From Betaproteobacteria bacterium (GTDB lineage: Bacteria > Pseudomonadota > Gammaproteobacteria > Burkholderiales > Burkholderiaceae_C): a stretch of 32,902 nucleotides of DNA. Shown here in pieces: positions 23,723 through 31,504 of this stretch (the stretch's first letter is position 1; the number at the start of each line of letters is the position of its first letter). Below the pieces are notes generated by a model. The model was not told the DNA's origin, did not search any database, and saw nothing but the letters and a program-made list of their open reading frames with translations. The stretch is from positions 1 to 32,902 of the forward strand of contig JABCYW010000059.1 of the NCBI GenBank assembly GCA_013289985.1, written 5' to 3'. The position numbers and the translations under genes are program-made.

Positions 23723-24822
23723 TGCGGTATCCAGAGGTCGACGCGAAAGCCCGCGCCGGGCCGGGTGCGGATCTGCAGGCGGGCGCGGCCGTCGTAGTCG
23801 AGCGCGAAGCGGCGGCGCAGCGCCGTCAGGCCGATGCCCGAGCGCTCGGGCGCCGGGTCGTCCAGGCGCGACGGCTCGCAGCCGGCGCCGTCGTCCTCCA
23901 CGCTCAGCTCCAGGCCGAGGTTCATCGTGTTGCGCGCGCTGCGGATGCCCACGCGGCCGCCGTCCACACGCGGCGCGATGCCGTGCTGGATGGCGTTCTC
24001 CACCAGGGGCTGCAGGCTCAGCGGCGGGATCTCGTCGGCGAAGGTGGCCGGATCCAGCTGCCAGTCGACCTGCAGGCGCTTGCCCAGGCGCAGGCTCTCC
24101 AGCGCGAGGTAGTCGCGCACGAACTCGATCTCCTCGCCCAGCGGCACGCGATCGGCGGCACTGCGCTTGGTGTCGAGCACATAGCGCAGCATGCCCGCGA
24201 AGCGCATCAGTGCGGCCTCGGCCGCCTGCGCGTCCTTGCGGGTGAGCGCGATCAGCGAGTTGAGCGTGTTGAACAGGAAGTGCGGATTCAGCTTGCCGCT
24301 GATCACGGCGAGCTCGGCCCGCGCCAGCGCCGATTCGGCCTGGGCGGCGGCCAGGCTGGCGGCCCGCGCGCGGCGCGCCTGCAGCCACGCGGCGAACGCC
24401 CCGCCGATCGCGGCGTACGCGATCACGCCCCATATCGCTCGCCACAGCGCGGTCTGCACCAGCATCACGTTCGCATAGACGCGGCCGTACAGCAGCCAGG
24501 ACGCCGCGTAGTCGCAGGCCTCCCACGCCACTCCGAACGCGAGCGCGCCCGCGGCGTGGCGCAAGGCCTCCACCACCGTCCCGCCCTGCCCGGCCTGCGC
24601 CCAGCGTACCCAGGGGAAGACGGCCACGCCCAGCAGCATGGGTGGCCACAGGGTGAGCGTCGCCTGGTAGACGGCCTGCCACAGCTGCCACAGGCCGCGC
24701 TGGAATTCCGCGCCGGCCAGCACGTGCAGCAGCCAGGCGAGGACGCAGGCGCAGCCGTACCCGATCCACAGTTGACGCGAGGTGCCGGAACGGGCGGTGG
24801 GCGGGGACAAAGCATCGGTCAT
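23719..24822 (-). CDS. LytS/YehU-type sensor histidine kinase
   Basis: A 367-residue kinase. About four transmembrane helices occupy residues 18-150 (LWIGYGCACVLAWLLHVLAG, LWPPMLLGVAVFPWV, AAGALAFGVAWEACDYAASW, AIWGVIAYAAIGGAFAAW). The His_kinase domain has the family motif KLNPHFLFNTLNSL with the phospho-accepting histidine, then SLQPLVENAIQHGIAP (N box) and DDGAGCEP followed by GIGLTALRRRF. There is no separate periplasmic sensor, so the stimulus is probably sensed within the membrane. The start ATG 24822 lacks a good ribosome site. It pairs with the LytTR regulator it overlaps. Confidence 0.9.
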   Translation of the reverse strand: MTDALSPPTARSGTSRQLWIGYGCACVLAWLLHVLAGAEFQRGLWQLWQAVYQATLTLWPPMLLGVAVFPWVRWAQAGQGGTVVEALRHAAGALAFGVAWEACDYAASWLLYGRVYANVMLVQTALWRAIWGVIAYAAIGGAFAAWLQARRARAASLAAAQAESALARAELAVISGKLNPHFLFNTLNSLIALTRKDAQAAEAALMRFAGMLRYVLDTKRSAADRVPLGEEIEFVRDYLALESLRLGKRLQVDWQLDPATFADEIPPLSLQPLVENAIQHGIAPRVDGGRVGIRSARNTMNLGLELSVEDDGAGCEPSRLDDPAPERSGIGLTALRRRFALDYDGRARLQIRTRPGAGFRVDLWIPQ

Positions 24823-24874
24823 GGCGCCATGGTACGTAGAGCCCGACCCGGCGGGGAGCGCCGGGGACGGAATG

Positions 24875-24895
24875 CCGGATTGAGTGACCGGATTG
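24875..24895. promoter_or_regulatory. Direct repeat upstream of the LytS operon
   Basis: CCGGATTG occurs twice, 13 bases apart (24875-24882 and 24888-24895), about 55 bases before the kinase start. LytTR regulators bind paired direct repeats, so autoregulation is possible, though the spacing is shorter than usual. The remainder of the 260-base divergent gap includes an AT-rich patch (24970-25040) with ATCAAGA repeated, likely the promoter region of the fusion gene. Confidence 0.3.
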
Positions 24896-25082
24896 CGGTT
24901 GCTCGCGCCCGAGGCGCGCCGCGCGTCCGGGCAGTGGAACGATTTTCCAGGTTGCGTCCATCGCCATCCCTTGAAAGCAATTTCATTCCAGAATCAAGAA
25001 AATCAAGAGCATTGAATATCACTGACAAGCCAATACGATGGGTACCCATGCCCTCCCGGCCACGACCCCGGAATCCGATGCC

Positions 25083-27344
25083 ATGGAAATCTATCTCGAC
25101 GCCAACGCCACCACGCCCGTCCTCGCGCAAGCCCGCGAGGCGGCCCTCGCGGCGATGGCCGACGACTACGGCAACCCCAGCAGCGTGCACAGCACCGGCC
25201 TGCGCGCCCGCTCGCTGATCGACGACGTGCGCGCCCGCGCCCGCCGCGTGCTGGGCGCATCCACCGGACGCCTGCTGTTCACCAGCGGCGCCACGGAGGG
25301 CATCCAGACGGCGGTGCTCTCGGCGCTGGTGGCCTTGCGCGATCGCCGCGACGCCGGCGAGGCGATTCCCGGCCTGCTGCTGTACGGCGCCACCGAGCAC
25401 AAGGCCGTGCCCGAGTCGCTGCGCCACTGGAACGCGCTGCTGGGCCTCGGGCTCCAGGTGCAGGCGATCCCGGTAGGGCGCGACGGCCGCCACGACCTGG
25501 CCTGGCTGCGCGAGCGCGCGCCACGGGCCGGCCTCGTCTGCACGATGGCCGCCAACAACGAGACCGGCGTGGTCAGCGACCTCGACGGCATCGCGCAGGC
25601 CCTGGAAGACAGCGGGGCCCTATGGCTGGTGGACGGCGTCCAGGCCCTGGGCAAGCTGGCGCTGCGGCTGGCCGAACGCCGCATAGCCTACGCCCCGTTT
25701 TCCGGCCACAAGCTGTACGCGCCCAAGGGCATCGGCCTGCTCTACGTGCGCGAAGGCGCGCCGTTCACGCCGCTGATGGCCGGCGGCGGCCAGGAGAGCG
25801 CGCAACGCTCCGGCACCGAGAACATGGCCGGCGTGGCCGCGCTCGGCGCGGTGCTGGCGGCGCTCGAGGACGGCGGCACCTTCGCCGACGCCGCCACGCT
25901 CCAGGCCTGGCGCGACCGGCTGGCCGCCGCGCTCGTCGAGGCCTTTCCGGCGCTGGAGTTCAACGCGCCGCCGGCGCTGTGCCTGCCCACCACGCTCAAT
26001 TTCTCCGTGCCCGGCCTGGGCTCCAAGCTGCTGCTGGACCTGTTCGACGCCGCCGGCGTGCGCGTGAGCGGCGGCTCGGCCTGCAGCGCTGCCAAGGCCC
26101 GGCCCAGCGACGTGCTCGAGGCGATGGGCCTGCCCGACTGGCAGGCCGCGTCGGCGGTGCGCCTGTCGTTCGGCCCCGCGGCGGACGACGCGTTCATCGC
26201 CGAGGCCTGCGAACGCATCCGCGCCTGCGGCCGCTCGTTGCGCGAGAGCTGCCTCGTGCCGAGCGAGCCCAAGGCACTGCCGCCCGGCGGCCTCACCCGC
26301 TTCGTCGTGGACGGCGCGTGCTGCTACCTGCTGGCCGATGCCGCCAGCCGCCGCTGCGTGGTCATCGACCCGCTGCCCGAACTTACCACGCGCCTGGCCG
26401 ACCTGCTGCGCTGCCAGCGCTACACGGTCGCCGCGGTGCTGGACACCCACAGCCATGGCGACCACGCCTCGTCGGCCGGCGAGCTGCGCGCCGCGCTGCC
26501 CGAGCTGATGGAGGACGTGGGCACGATCGACGCGCTGGGCTGGCCACGAGAGGTGCACCAGTTGACGCTGGGCACGCTGCTGCTGGCGCGCCTGGCCGTG
26601 CCGGGCCACACGCTCGACTCCACCGCCTACCTGCTGCGCGACGCCCAGGGCCTGCGCGCCGCCTTCGTCGGCGACACCGTGATGCCCGGCGCGCTGGGCC
26701 GCAGCGATTTCGCGCAGAGCGCCCCGCTCTCGTTCGGCACCTCGCTGCTGGAGCTCGCCCGGGTGGTGGGGTCCGGCACGCTGCTGCTGCCCGGCCACGA
26801 CTACGACGACCGCTTCGCGAGCACCCTGGCCACCGAGCGCCGCGCGCAGCCGCTGCTGGCCCGCGTGTTGGGCGGCGGGCTGGACGCGGCGGGCTTCGCG
26901 GCCGCGAAGGCCGAGCTGGAGCGCGACCTGGGGCTCACCCGCTACCAGACGCTCGCCTGCGGCGCGCGCGTCGACATCCGCGGCGACCAGGCGACGCAGG
27001 AGCTGACGGCCGCGCAATTGCGGCAGTTGCTGCTGGCGCATCCCGACCTGCTGCTGGTGGACGTGCGCGAGCCCTACGAGCAGCGCCTGGGCCAGACGCC
27101 CGAGCTGGCCGCGCCGCGCGTGCGGCACCAGGCGATCGCGCTGTCGCAGCTCCTGCTGGCGCTGCCGGAATGGCTGGCGCTGCCGGCGCCGACGCCCGTC
27201 GTCTTCTTCTGCCGCAGCGGCAACCGCAGCGCCCAGGCGGCCGAAGCGGTGCGGCGCCTGGGGCACGACCAGGCCTGGAGCCTGGCGGGCGGGCTCGCGC
27301 TGTGGCGGCCCGAGGCGATGGCCGGCGAGGTCTCGACGGCCTGA
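25083..27344 (+). CDS. Cysteine desulfurase / persulfide dioxygenase-like / rhodanese triple fusion
   Basis: A 753-residue cytosolic protein with three sulfur-handling domains. Residues 1-390 are a NifS/IscS-like class V PLP enzyme: YLDANATTPV, TEHKAV with His105, FSGHKLYAPKG with the PLP lysine Lys210, and SGGSACSAAKARPS with the persulfide cysteine Cys334. Residues 403-625 are a metallo-beta-lactamase domain of ETHE1 type: THSHGDH (His456, His458, Asp460, His461), His509 in VPGHT, GRSDF, Asp531 and His572. Residues 640-750 are rhodanese with FCRSGNRS and Cys710. ATG 25083 gives the family N-terminus; ATG 25038 is possible and neither has a strong ribosome site. One chain could release sulfur from cysteine, carry it as persulfide and oxidise the excess to sulfite. 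Confidence 0.92.
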   Translation: MEIYLDANATTPVLAQAREAALAAMADDYGNPSSVHSTGLRARSLIDDVRARARRVLGASTGRLLFTSGATEGIQTAVLSALVALRDRRDAGEAIPGLLLYGATEHKAVPESLRHWNALLGLGLQVQAIPVGRDGRHDLAWLRERAPRAGLVCTMAANNETGVVSDLDGIAQALEDSGALWLVDGVQALGKLALRLAERRIAYAPFSGHKLYAPKGIGLLYVREGAPFTPLMAGGGQESAQRSGTENMAGVAALGAVLAALEDGGTFADAATLQAWRDRLAAALVEAFPALEFNAPPALCLPTTLNFSVPGLGSKLLLDLFDAAGVRVSGGSACSAAKARPSDVLEAMGLPDWQAASAVRLSFGPAADDAFIAEACERIRACGRSLRESCLVPSEPKALPPGGLTRFVVDGACCYLLADAASRRCVVIDPLPELTTRLADLLRCQRYTVAAVLDTHSHGDHASSAGELRAALPELMEDVGTIDALGWPREVHQLTLGTLLLARLAVPGHTLDSTAYLLRDAQGLRAAFVGDTVMPGALGRSDFAQSAPLSFGTSLLELARVVGSGTLLLPGHDYDDRFASTLATERRAQPLLARVLGGGLDAAGFAAAKAELERDLGLTRYQTLACGARVDIRGDQATQELTAAQLRQLLLAHPDLLLVDVREPYEQRLGQTPELAAPRVRHQAIALSQLLLALPEWLALPAPTPVVFFCRSGNRSAQAAEAVRRLGHDQAWSLAGGLALWRPEAMAGEVSTA

Positions 27345-27388
27345 GAACCTGTAGCACCGCCCGGGCCGGCTCGTCCGGAGGATCCGAT

Positions 27389-27413
27389 CGCCGCCGGCCT
27401 CGCGCCGGCGGCG
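27389..27413 (+). terminator. Perfect 10-bp stem-loop after the sulfur fusion gene, no clean U-tract
   Basis: CGCCGCCGGC and GCCGGCGGCG pair around loop CTCGC, 44 bases after the stop at 27344. Only TCGTTG follows; a run of six T residues occurs further on at about 27454. It probably separates the fusion gene from the tonB operon. Confidence 0.45.
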
Positions 27414-27471
27414 TCGTTGCCGGGCCGGTCGGGCCGCCGCGATCCCATCTCCATTTTTTGAGTGAACGTTA

Positions 27472-27488
27472 ATGCGAATGAGTCGCAT
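27472..27488. promoter_or_regulatory. Fur-box-like inverted repeat before tonB-hemP
   Basis: ATGCGA-ATGAG-TCGCAT is a perfect dyad inside an AT-rich patch of otherwise GC-rich DNA, 45 bases before the tonB start. With flanking A and C it resembles the AATGCGAAT-type Fur sites of proteobacterial iron genes. A possible -10 box TATTAT lies at 27495-27500, so bound repressor would cover the promoter. Iron repression of the whole operon is inferred. Confidence 0.6.
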
Positions 27489-27532
27489 CTAGTTTATTAT
27501 CCGTTCACCACGAAAGAACCGGATCGCACCCG

Positions 27533-28297
27533 ATGCAACCTCAACGCCTGTCGTACGGCACCGCCGGCGCCGACGTCCAAGTTCGTAGCACGCCGCCGGC
27601 CATCCCGCGCCAGGCCGCCCTGGCACGCGTGCCGGCCGGGCTGGCCGCGCCGCCGCGCTACGGCGAGGGAACGTCGGGCCAGGCCCGGCGCCGCCGCGGG
27701 GTGCTGGCCGCCCTGCTCGTCGTCCACGGCGCCGCCGTCGTCGGCCTGATGAACGCCGGCCGCCTGCGCGACGTCGTCGTCGACGCCACCAGGCCGGTGT
27801 TCGTGGCCGTGGTCGACGCCCCCGCGCCGCTCGCGCCGCCGAGGCAACTCCCACCGCCGCCCAGCCTGCGCATGCCCGCGCCGCCGCCGCTGCAGATACC
27901 CTTGATCGCGCCCGAGCCGTCGCCGTCGCCTTCGCCGCTGGTGGCGCAGGCCATCTTGCCGCCGCCGCCCGCCCCGGAAACGCCCGCCGCCCCCGAGGCA
28001 CCCGCCGCGCCGCGCGTGCTGCCGGCCTCGGCGGTGCAGTTCCTGGTGGCGCCGGCGCCGGCCTACTCGCGCACCTCCGCCAGGATGCGCGAGTCCGGCA
28101 AGGCGCTGGTGCGCGTCTTCATCGACGAGCAAGGCATGCCGCGCGACGTCCAGCTCGTCGCGTCCACCGGCTTCTCCCGCCTCGATGACGCCGCCGTCAC
28201 CGCCGTGCGCAACGCGCGCTTCAAGCCCTGTCTCGAGAACGGCGTGCCCGTTGCCGGCTGGGCCTCCATCCCCATCGAATTCGAGCTGCCGAAATGA
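27533..28297 (+). CDS. tonB: Energy transducer TonB
   Basis: A 254-residue TonB. A cytoplasmic N-terminal extension rich in basic residues (GQARRRRG) leads into one membrane helix (about 55-73, VLAALLVVHGAAVVGLM). A proline-rich periplasmic spacer follows (about 96-165, many PAP/PPP runs), then a TonB C-terminal domain (about 175-254: PAYSRTSARMRESGKALVRV, QGMPRDVQLVASTGFSRLDD, ARFKPCLENGVPVAGWASIP). It transmits proton-motive force from ExbB/ExbD to outer-membrane receptors; exbBD are not in the window. The N-terminal extension is longer than in E. coli TonB. Its stop overlaps hemP by four bases, and the Fur-like box sits just upstream, pointing to iron or heme uptake. Confidence 0.92.
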   Translation: MQPQRLSYGTAGADVQVRSTPPAIPRQAALARVPAGLAAPPRYGEGTSGQARRRRGVLAALLVVHGAAVVGLMNAGRLRDVVVDATRPVFVAVVDAPAPLAPPRQLPPPPSLRMPAPPPLQIPLIAPEPSPSPSPLVAQAILPPPPAPETPAAPEAPAAPRVLPASAVQFLVAPAPAYSRTSARMRESGKALVRVFIDEQGMPRDVQLVASTGFSRLDDAAVTAVRNARFKPCLENGVPVAGWASIPIEFELPK

Positions 28298-28518
28298 ACC
28301 TCTCCCACGCCATTGCCGCCCGCACCAACGACGCTCCCAACGACGCCGAGGCGCTCCAGCGCGGCTTCGCGACGGGCGCCCCGATCCGCGCGGCCAACGT
28401 CCGCAGCATCACCAGCGAGCAGTTGTTCGCCGAGTTCCCCGAAGTGCAGATCGCCCATGGCGACGCCGTCTATCGGCTGCGCCAGACTTCGCTGGGCAAG
28501 CTGATCCTGACGAAATGA
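28294..28518 (+). CDS. hemP: Hemin uptake protein HemP
   Basis: A 74-residue protein. The C-terminal half carries the HemP signature: VRSITSEQLFAEFPEVQIAH, then GDAVYRLRQTSLGKLILTK. HemP proteins are small, iron-regulated and encoded beside heme uptake genes; in Burkholderia relatives HemP acts as a positive regulator of the heme receptor. The start overlaps the tonB stop and the stop overlaps the next start (ATGA at both joins), so it is tightly embedded in the operon. No heme receptor is present in the window. Confidence 0.9.
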   Translation: MNLSHAIAARTNDAPNDAEALQRGFATGAPIRAANVRSITSEQLFAEFPEVQIAHGDAVYRLRQTSLGKLILTK

Positions 28519-29147
28519 CGGCGGCCGCGGGACCGCCCGCGCGCGCCTGGTGGCTCAAGACGCTCCATCGCTGGCACTGGATCAGCTCCGCCGTCGCGCT
28601 GCTGGGCATGCTGCTGTTCGCGGCCACCGGCCTGACGCTCAACCACGCGGCGCGCATCGAGGCCCATCCGGTGGTGGTCGACCGCAAGGCGCAGCTGCCG
28701 GCGCCGCTGCTGGCCGCCCAGGCCGCGTCCGCCGGCGAGAAGAAGCACGACGCGCCCCTGCCCGCCGCGCTGGCGGACTGGGTGGCAGGCGCGCTGCGGG
28801 TGGACGTGCACGGCCGCTCCGCCGAGTGGTCGCCCGACGAGATCTACGTGGCGATGCCGCGGCCCGGCGGCGACGCCTGGGTGCGCATCGATCGCACGAG
28901 CGGCGAGGCCGAGTTCGAGGACACCGAGCGTGGCTGGGTGTCCACCCTCAACGACCTGCACAAGGGCCGCAACGCCGGCACGGCCTGGAGCTGGTTCATC
29001 GACGCGTTCGCCGTCGCCTGCCTGGTCTTCACCGTCACGGGCCTGGTCATCCTGCAGATGCACGCCGGCAACCGTCCGGGCACCTGGCCGCTGGTGGGCC
29101 TGGGCGTGGTACTGCCGGTGCTGCTGGCCCTCCTCTTCATCCATTGA
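28515..29147 (+). CDS. PepSY-associated membrane protein, putative transmembrane electron carrier
   Basis: A 210-residue membrane protein. Helix one (about 23-44, ISSAVALLGMLLFAATGLTLNH) is preceded by LKTLHRWHW and followed by a periplasmic segment of about 110 residues resembling a PepSY fold (EIYVAMPRPGGDAWVRIDRTSGEAEFE). Helices two and three (163-182 and 192-209) close the protein. Histidines 18, 21, 44 and 149 (in NDLHKG) are placed as in PepSY_TM proteins, where such residues can ligate heme b. In this operon it is the natural bridge between the cytoplasmic reductase at 31501 and the flavinylated periplasmic protein at 29170. Heme binding is inferred. Confidence 0.82.
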   Translation: MTAAAGPPARAWWLKTLHRWHWISSAVALLGMLLFAATGLTLNHAARIEAHPVVVDRKAQLPAPLLAAQAASAGEKKHDAPLPAALADWVAGALRVDVHGRSAEWSPDEIYVAMPRPGGDAWVRIDRTSGEAEFEDTERGWVSTLNDLHKGRNAGTAWSWFIDAFAVACLVFTVTGLVILQMHAGNRPGTWPLVGLGVVLPVLLALLFIH

Positions 29148-29169
29148 ATCCCCTGGAACGACGACTCCG

Positions 29170-29682
29170 ATGCTGATCCGAACCTCCTTCGCCCTCACCG
29201 CCGCCGTGACGGCCGTGCCCGCCCTGTCCGCCGAGCTCAGCCTGAAGGTGCAGCTGCCGCGCATGGACATCGCCGAATACCACCGGCCGTACCTGGCGGC
29301 CTGGGTCGAGAAGGCCTCCGACCAGACCTACGCCGGCAACATCGCGCTCTGGTACGACCTCAGGAAGCGCGACAACGGCGGCGCGAAATGGCTCAAGGAC
29401 ATGCGCTCGTGGTGGCGCAAGAGCGGCCACGACGCCGCCGTGGTGGACGGCGTCACCGGCGCCACGCGCACGGGCGGCGACCATGTCATCAACCTGCTCG
29501 ATGCCAAGGCCGTGACGGCGCTGCCGCCGGGCCAGTACGAGGTGGTGGTGGAGGCGGCCCGCGAGAACGGTGGCCGCGAGGTGCTGCGCGTGCCGTTCGA
29601 GTGGCCCGTGAAGAAGGCGCAGTCGGCCCAGGCCCAGGGCCTGGGCGAGCTGGGCACCGTCTCCATCGCCGCCAGGCCCTGA
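29170..29682 (+). CDS. DUF2271 periplasmic protein with ApbE flavinylation motif
   Basis: A 170-residue exported protein; the signal peptide is residues 1-20 (ALTAAVTAVPALS-A). The DUF2271 body has SLKVQLPRMDIAEYHRPYLA, VEKASDQTYAGNIALWY, WLKDMRSWWRKSG and a C-terminal immunoglobulin-like strand region (GQYEVVVEAARENGGREVLR). Residues 93-99 read DGVTGAT, an exact match to the Dxx(S/T)GAT motif to which ApbE attaches FMN through the last threonine (Thr99). Because apbE lies two genes downstream in the same operon, covalent flavinylation is strongly suggested. It starts 22 bases after the PepSY gene. Confidence 0.88.
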   Translation: MLIRTSFALTAAVTAVPALSAELSLKVQLPRMDIAEYHRPYLAAWVEKASDQTYAGNIALWYDLRKRDNGGAKWLKDMRSWWRKSGHDAAVVDGVTGATRTGGDHVINLLDAKAVTALPPGQYEVVVEAARENGGREVLRVPFEWPVKKAQSAQAQGLGELGTVSIAARP

Positions 29683-29690
29683 GGAACGCC

Positions 29691-30488
29691 ATGAAGCGCA
29701 TCAACCGCCCTCGCCTCGCCCTGCTCGCCGCCGGCGCGCTGCTGTCCCTGTCGGCCCATGCGCACCGCCCGTGGCTGCTGCCCTCGGCCACGCTCGCCGA
29801 CGGCCCGTCGCCGGTGGTCAGCATCGACGCCGCGATCTCCGAAGACCTGTTCGAGTTCGACGCGTTCCCGCTGCAGCTGGACACCCTGCGCGTGACCGCG
29901 CCGGACGGCAGCGCCGTCGCCACCGACGCCCGCACGGAGGCGAGGCGCCGCGTCACGTTCGACGTGAGGCTGGCCCAGAAAGGCACCTACCGCATCGCCG
30001 GCGTCACCGACACGGTCATGGCCTCGTGGAAGGCCGGCGGCGAGACGAAGCGCTGGCGCGGCACGCCCGCCGCGCAGGCCGGGGAGGTGCCGGCCGACGC
30101 GCAGGACCTGCAGGTCACGCGCCAGCTCGCCCGCGCCGAGACCTTCGTCACCAACGAGGCGCCCGGCGCGCCGCCGGCCACGTTCACCGGCGCGGGCCTG
30201 GAGCTGCTGCCGCTGACCAACCCCACCGACCTGAGCGTGGGCGATTCGTCGCGCTTTCGCATGCTGCTCGATGGCAAGCCCTACGCCGGCGCCGACGTCA
30301 CCGTGATCCGCGGCGGCAACCGTTATCGCTACAAGTTGGGCGAGCTCGCGCTCAGGACCGACGCCGCGGGCGAGTTCAGCGTGGCATGGCCGGAGGCCGG
30401 CCGCTACTGGCTGGGCATCAACCATGGCGGACGCGGCGACGCGCGCCGCGAAAGCTACTCGGCCACCTTCGAGGTGCTGCCCAGGTGA
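29691..30488 (+). CDS. DUF4198 periplasmic protein
   Basis: A 265-residue exported protein. The signal peptide ends LLSLSAHA-H, so the mature chain probably begins with histidine (HRPWLLPS). DUF4198 features are the HxxWLLPS start, VVSIDAAISEDLFEFDAFPL, KGTYRIAGVTD, ELLPLTNPTDLSVGDSSRFR, KPYAGADVTVIRGGNRYRYK and FSVAWPEAGRYWLGIN. The family is related to periplasmic metal-binding components such as NikK/CbiK, in which the mature N-terminal histidine helps bind the metal; here that is inference. It follows the DUF2271 gene by 8 bases behind a GAGG site and overlaps apbE by four bases (GTGA). Confidence 0.85.
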   Translation: MKRINRPRLALLAAGALLSLSAHAHRPWLLPSATLADGPSPVVSIDAAISEDLFEFDAFPLQLDTLRVTAPDGSAVATDARTEARRRVTFDVRLAQKGTYRIAGVTDTVMASWKAGGETKRWRGTPAAQAGEVPADAQDLQVTRQLARAETFVTNEAPGAPPATFTGAGLELLPLTNPTDLSVGDSSRFRMLLDGKPYAGADVTVIRGGNRYRYKLGELALRTDAAGEFSVAWPEAGRYWLGINHGGRGDARRESYSATFEVLPR

Positions 30489-31504
30489 GCCTCGCGCAGG
30501 CCTCGGCAACGGCGCGACGCGTGCTGCTGCCCGCGACGCTGGATCGCGCCCCGCCGCCGCTGGGCGGCCGCGTCCACGGGTTCACCGGCCGCACGATGGG
30601 CACGACCTGGAGCGTGCGCCTCGTCGCCGGCGTCCGCCTGGCGCGCGAGCCGGTGTTCCGCGCGATCCAGGGCGCGCTCGACGAGGTCGTCGCGCAGATG
30701 AGCACCTGGGAGCCTGGCTCGACGCTCAGCCGCTTCAACCGCGCCGAGGCCGGGACATGGCATCCGCTGCCCGCCGAGTTCCACGAGGTGCTCGCCTGCG
30801 CGCGCGCCGTGGCCGAGCGCAGCGACGGCGCGTTCGATCCGACCGCCGGCGCGCTGGTCGACGCCTGGGGCTTCGGCCCCGCGCCGCGCGGCGAGCTGCC
30901 GCGGGCCGCGCGCCTGGCACAGGCGCGCGCGCGGGCCGGCTGGCGCCGCCTCGACCTGGATCCTGCACGCCGCGCGCTGCTGCAGCCGGGTCGCCTGGCG
31001 CTGGATCTCTCGGCCATCGCCAAGGGCTTCGGCGTCGACCTGGTCGCGCGCCGCCTGCACGCGCTGGGCCTCGAGAGCCACCTGGTGGAGGTCGGCGGCG
31101 AACTGCGCGGCAGCGGCGTCAAGCCGGATGGCCGGCCCTGGTGGGTGCAACTGGAACACCCGGACGCCGAGGCCGGGGGCGCGCCGGTGCTGCTGGCCCT
31201 GCACGGCCTGTCGGTGGCCACGTCCGGCGACTACCGGCGCTGGTTCGAGCACGCCGGCACGCGCTACAGCCACACGATCGATCCGCGCGACGGCCTGCCC
31301 ATCCGCCACGGCCTGGCCGCGGTCACGGTGATCCACGCCGGGTGCATGCAGGCCGACGCGTGGTCCACCGCGCTCAACGTGCTGGGGCCCGTGGACGGCA
31401 CGGCGCTGGCCGGCCGTCTCGGCCTGGCCGCCCGCTTCGTCGTGCGCCGCGGCGCGGGCTTCGAGGAGCGCACCAGCGTGGCCTTCGACCAGTTCCTGAA
31501 ATGA
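30485..31504 (+). CDS. apbE: FAD:protein FMN transferase ApbE
   Basis: A 339-residue ApbE. Conserved blocks: GRTMGTTWSVRLV near the start, STWEPGSTLSRFN, DGAFDPTAGALVDAWGFG, LDLSAIAKGFGVDLVAR, VEVGGELRGSG, ATSGDYRRWFEHAGTRYSHTIDP and the magnesium-site region HAGCMQADAWSTALNVLG. It moves FMN from FAD onto a threonine of target proteins in the periplasm. No classic signal peptide or lipobox is visible after GTG 30485, so export is unclear. GTG is chosen because it overlaps the DUF4198 stop by four bases and the frame opens there; its stop overlaps the next ATG. The obvious substrate is the DUF2271 protein. Confidence 0.92.
   Translation: MSLAQASATARRVLLPATLDRAPPPLGGRVHGFTGRTMGTTWSVRLVAGVRLAREPVFRAIQGALDEVVAQMSTWEPGSTLSRFNRAEAGTWHPLPAEFHEVLACARAVAERSDGAFDPTAGALVDAWGFGPAPRGELPRAARLAQARARAGWRRLDLDPARRALLQPGRLALDLSAIAKGFGVDLVARRLHALGLESHLVEVGGELRGSGVKPDGRPWWVQLEHPDAEAGGAPVLLALHGLSVATSGDYRRWFEHAGTRYSHTIDPRDGLPIRHGLAAVTVIHAGCMQADAWSTALNVLGPVDGTALAGRLGLAARFVVRRGAGFEERTSVAFDQFLK

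Noticed and set aside
24820-24834. Tiny upstream frame ATG GCG CCA TGA overlapping the LytS start
   Set aside because: Three codons without a ribosome site; chance is the simplest explanation.
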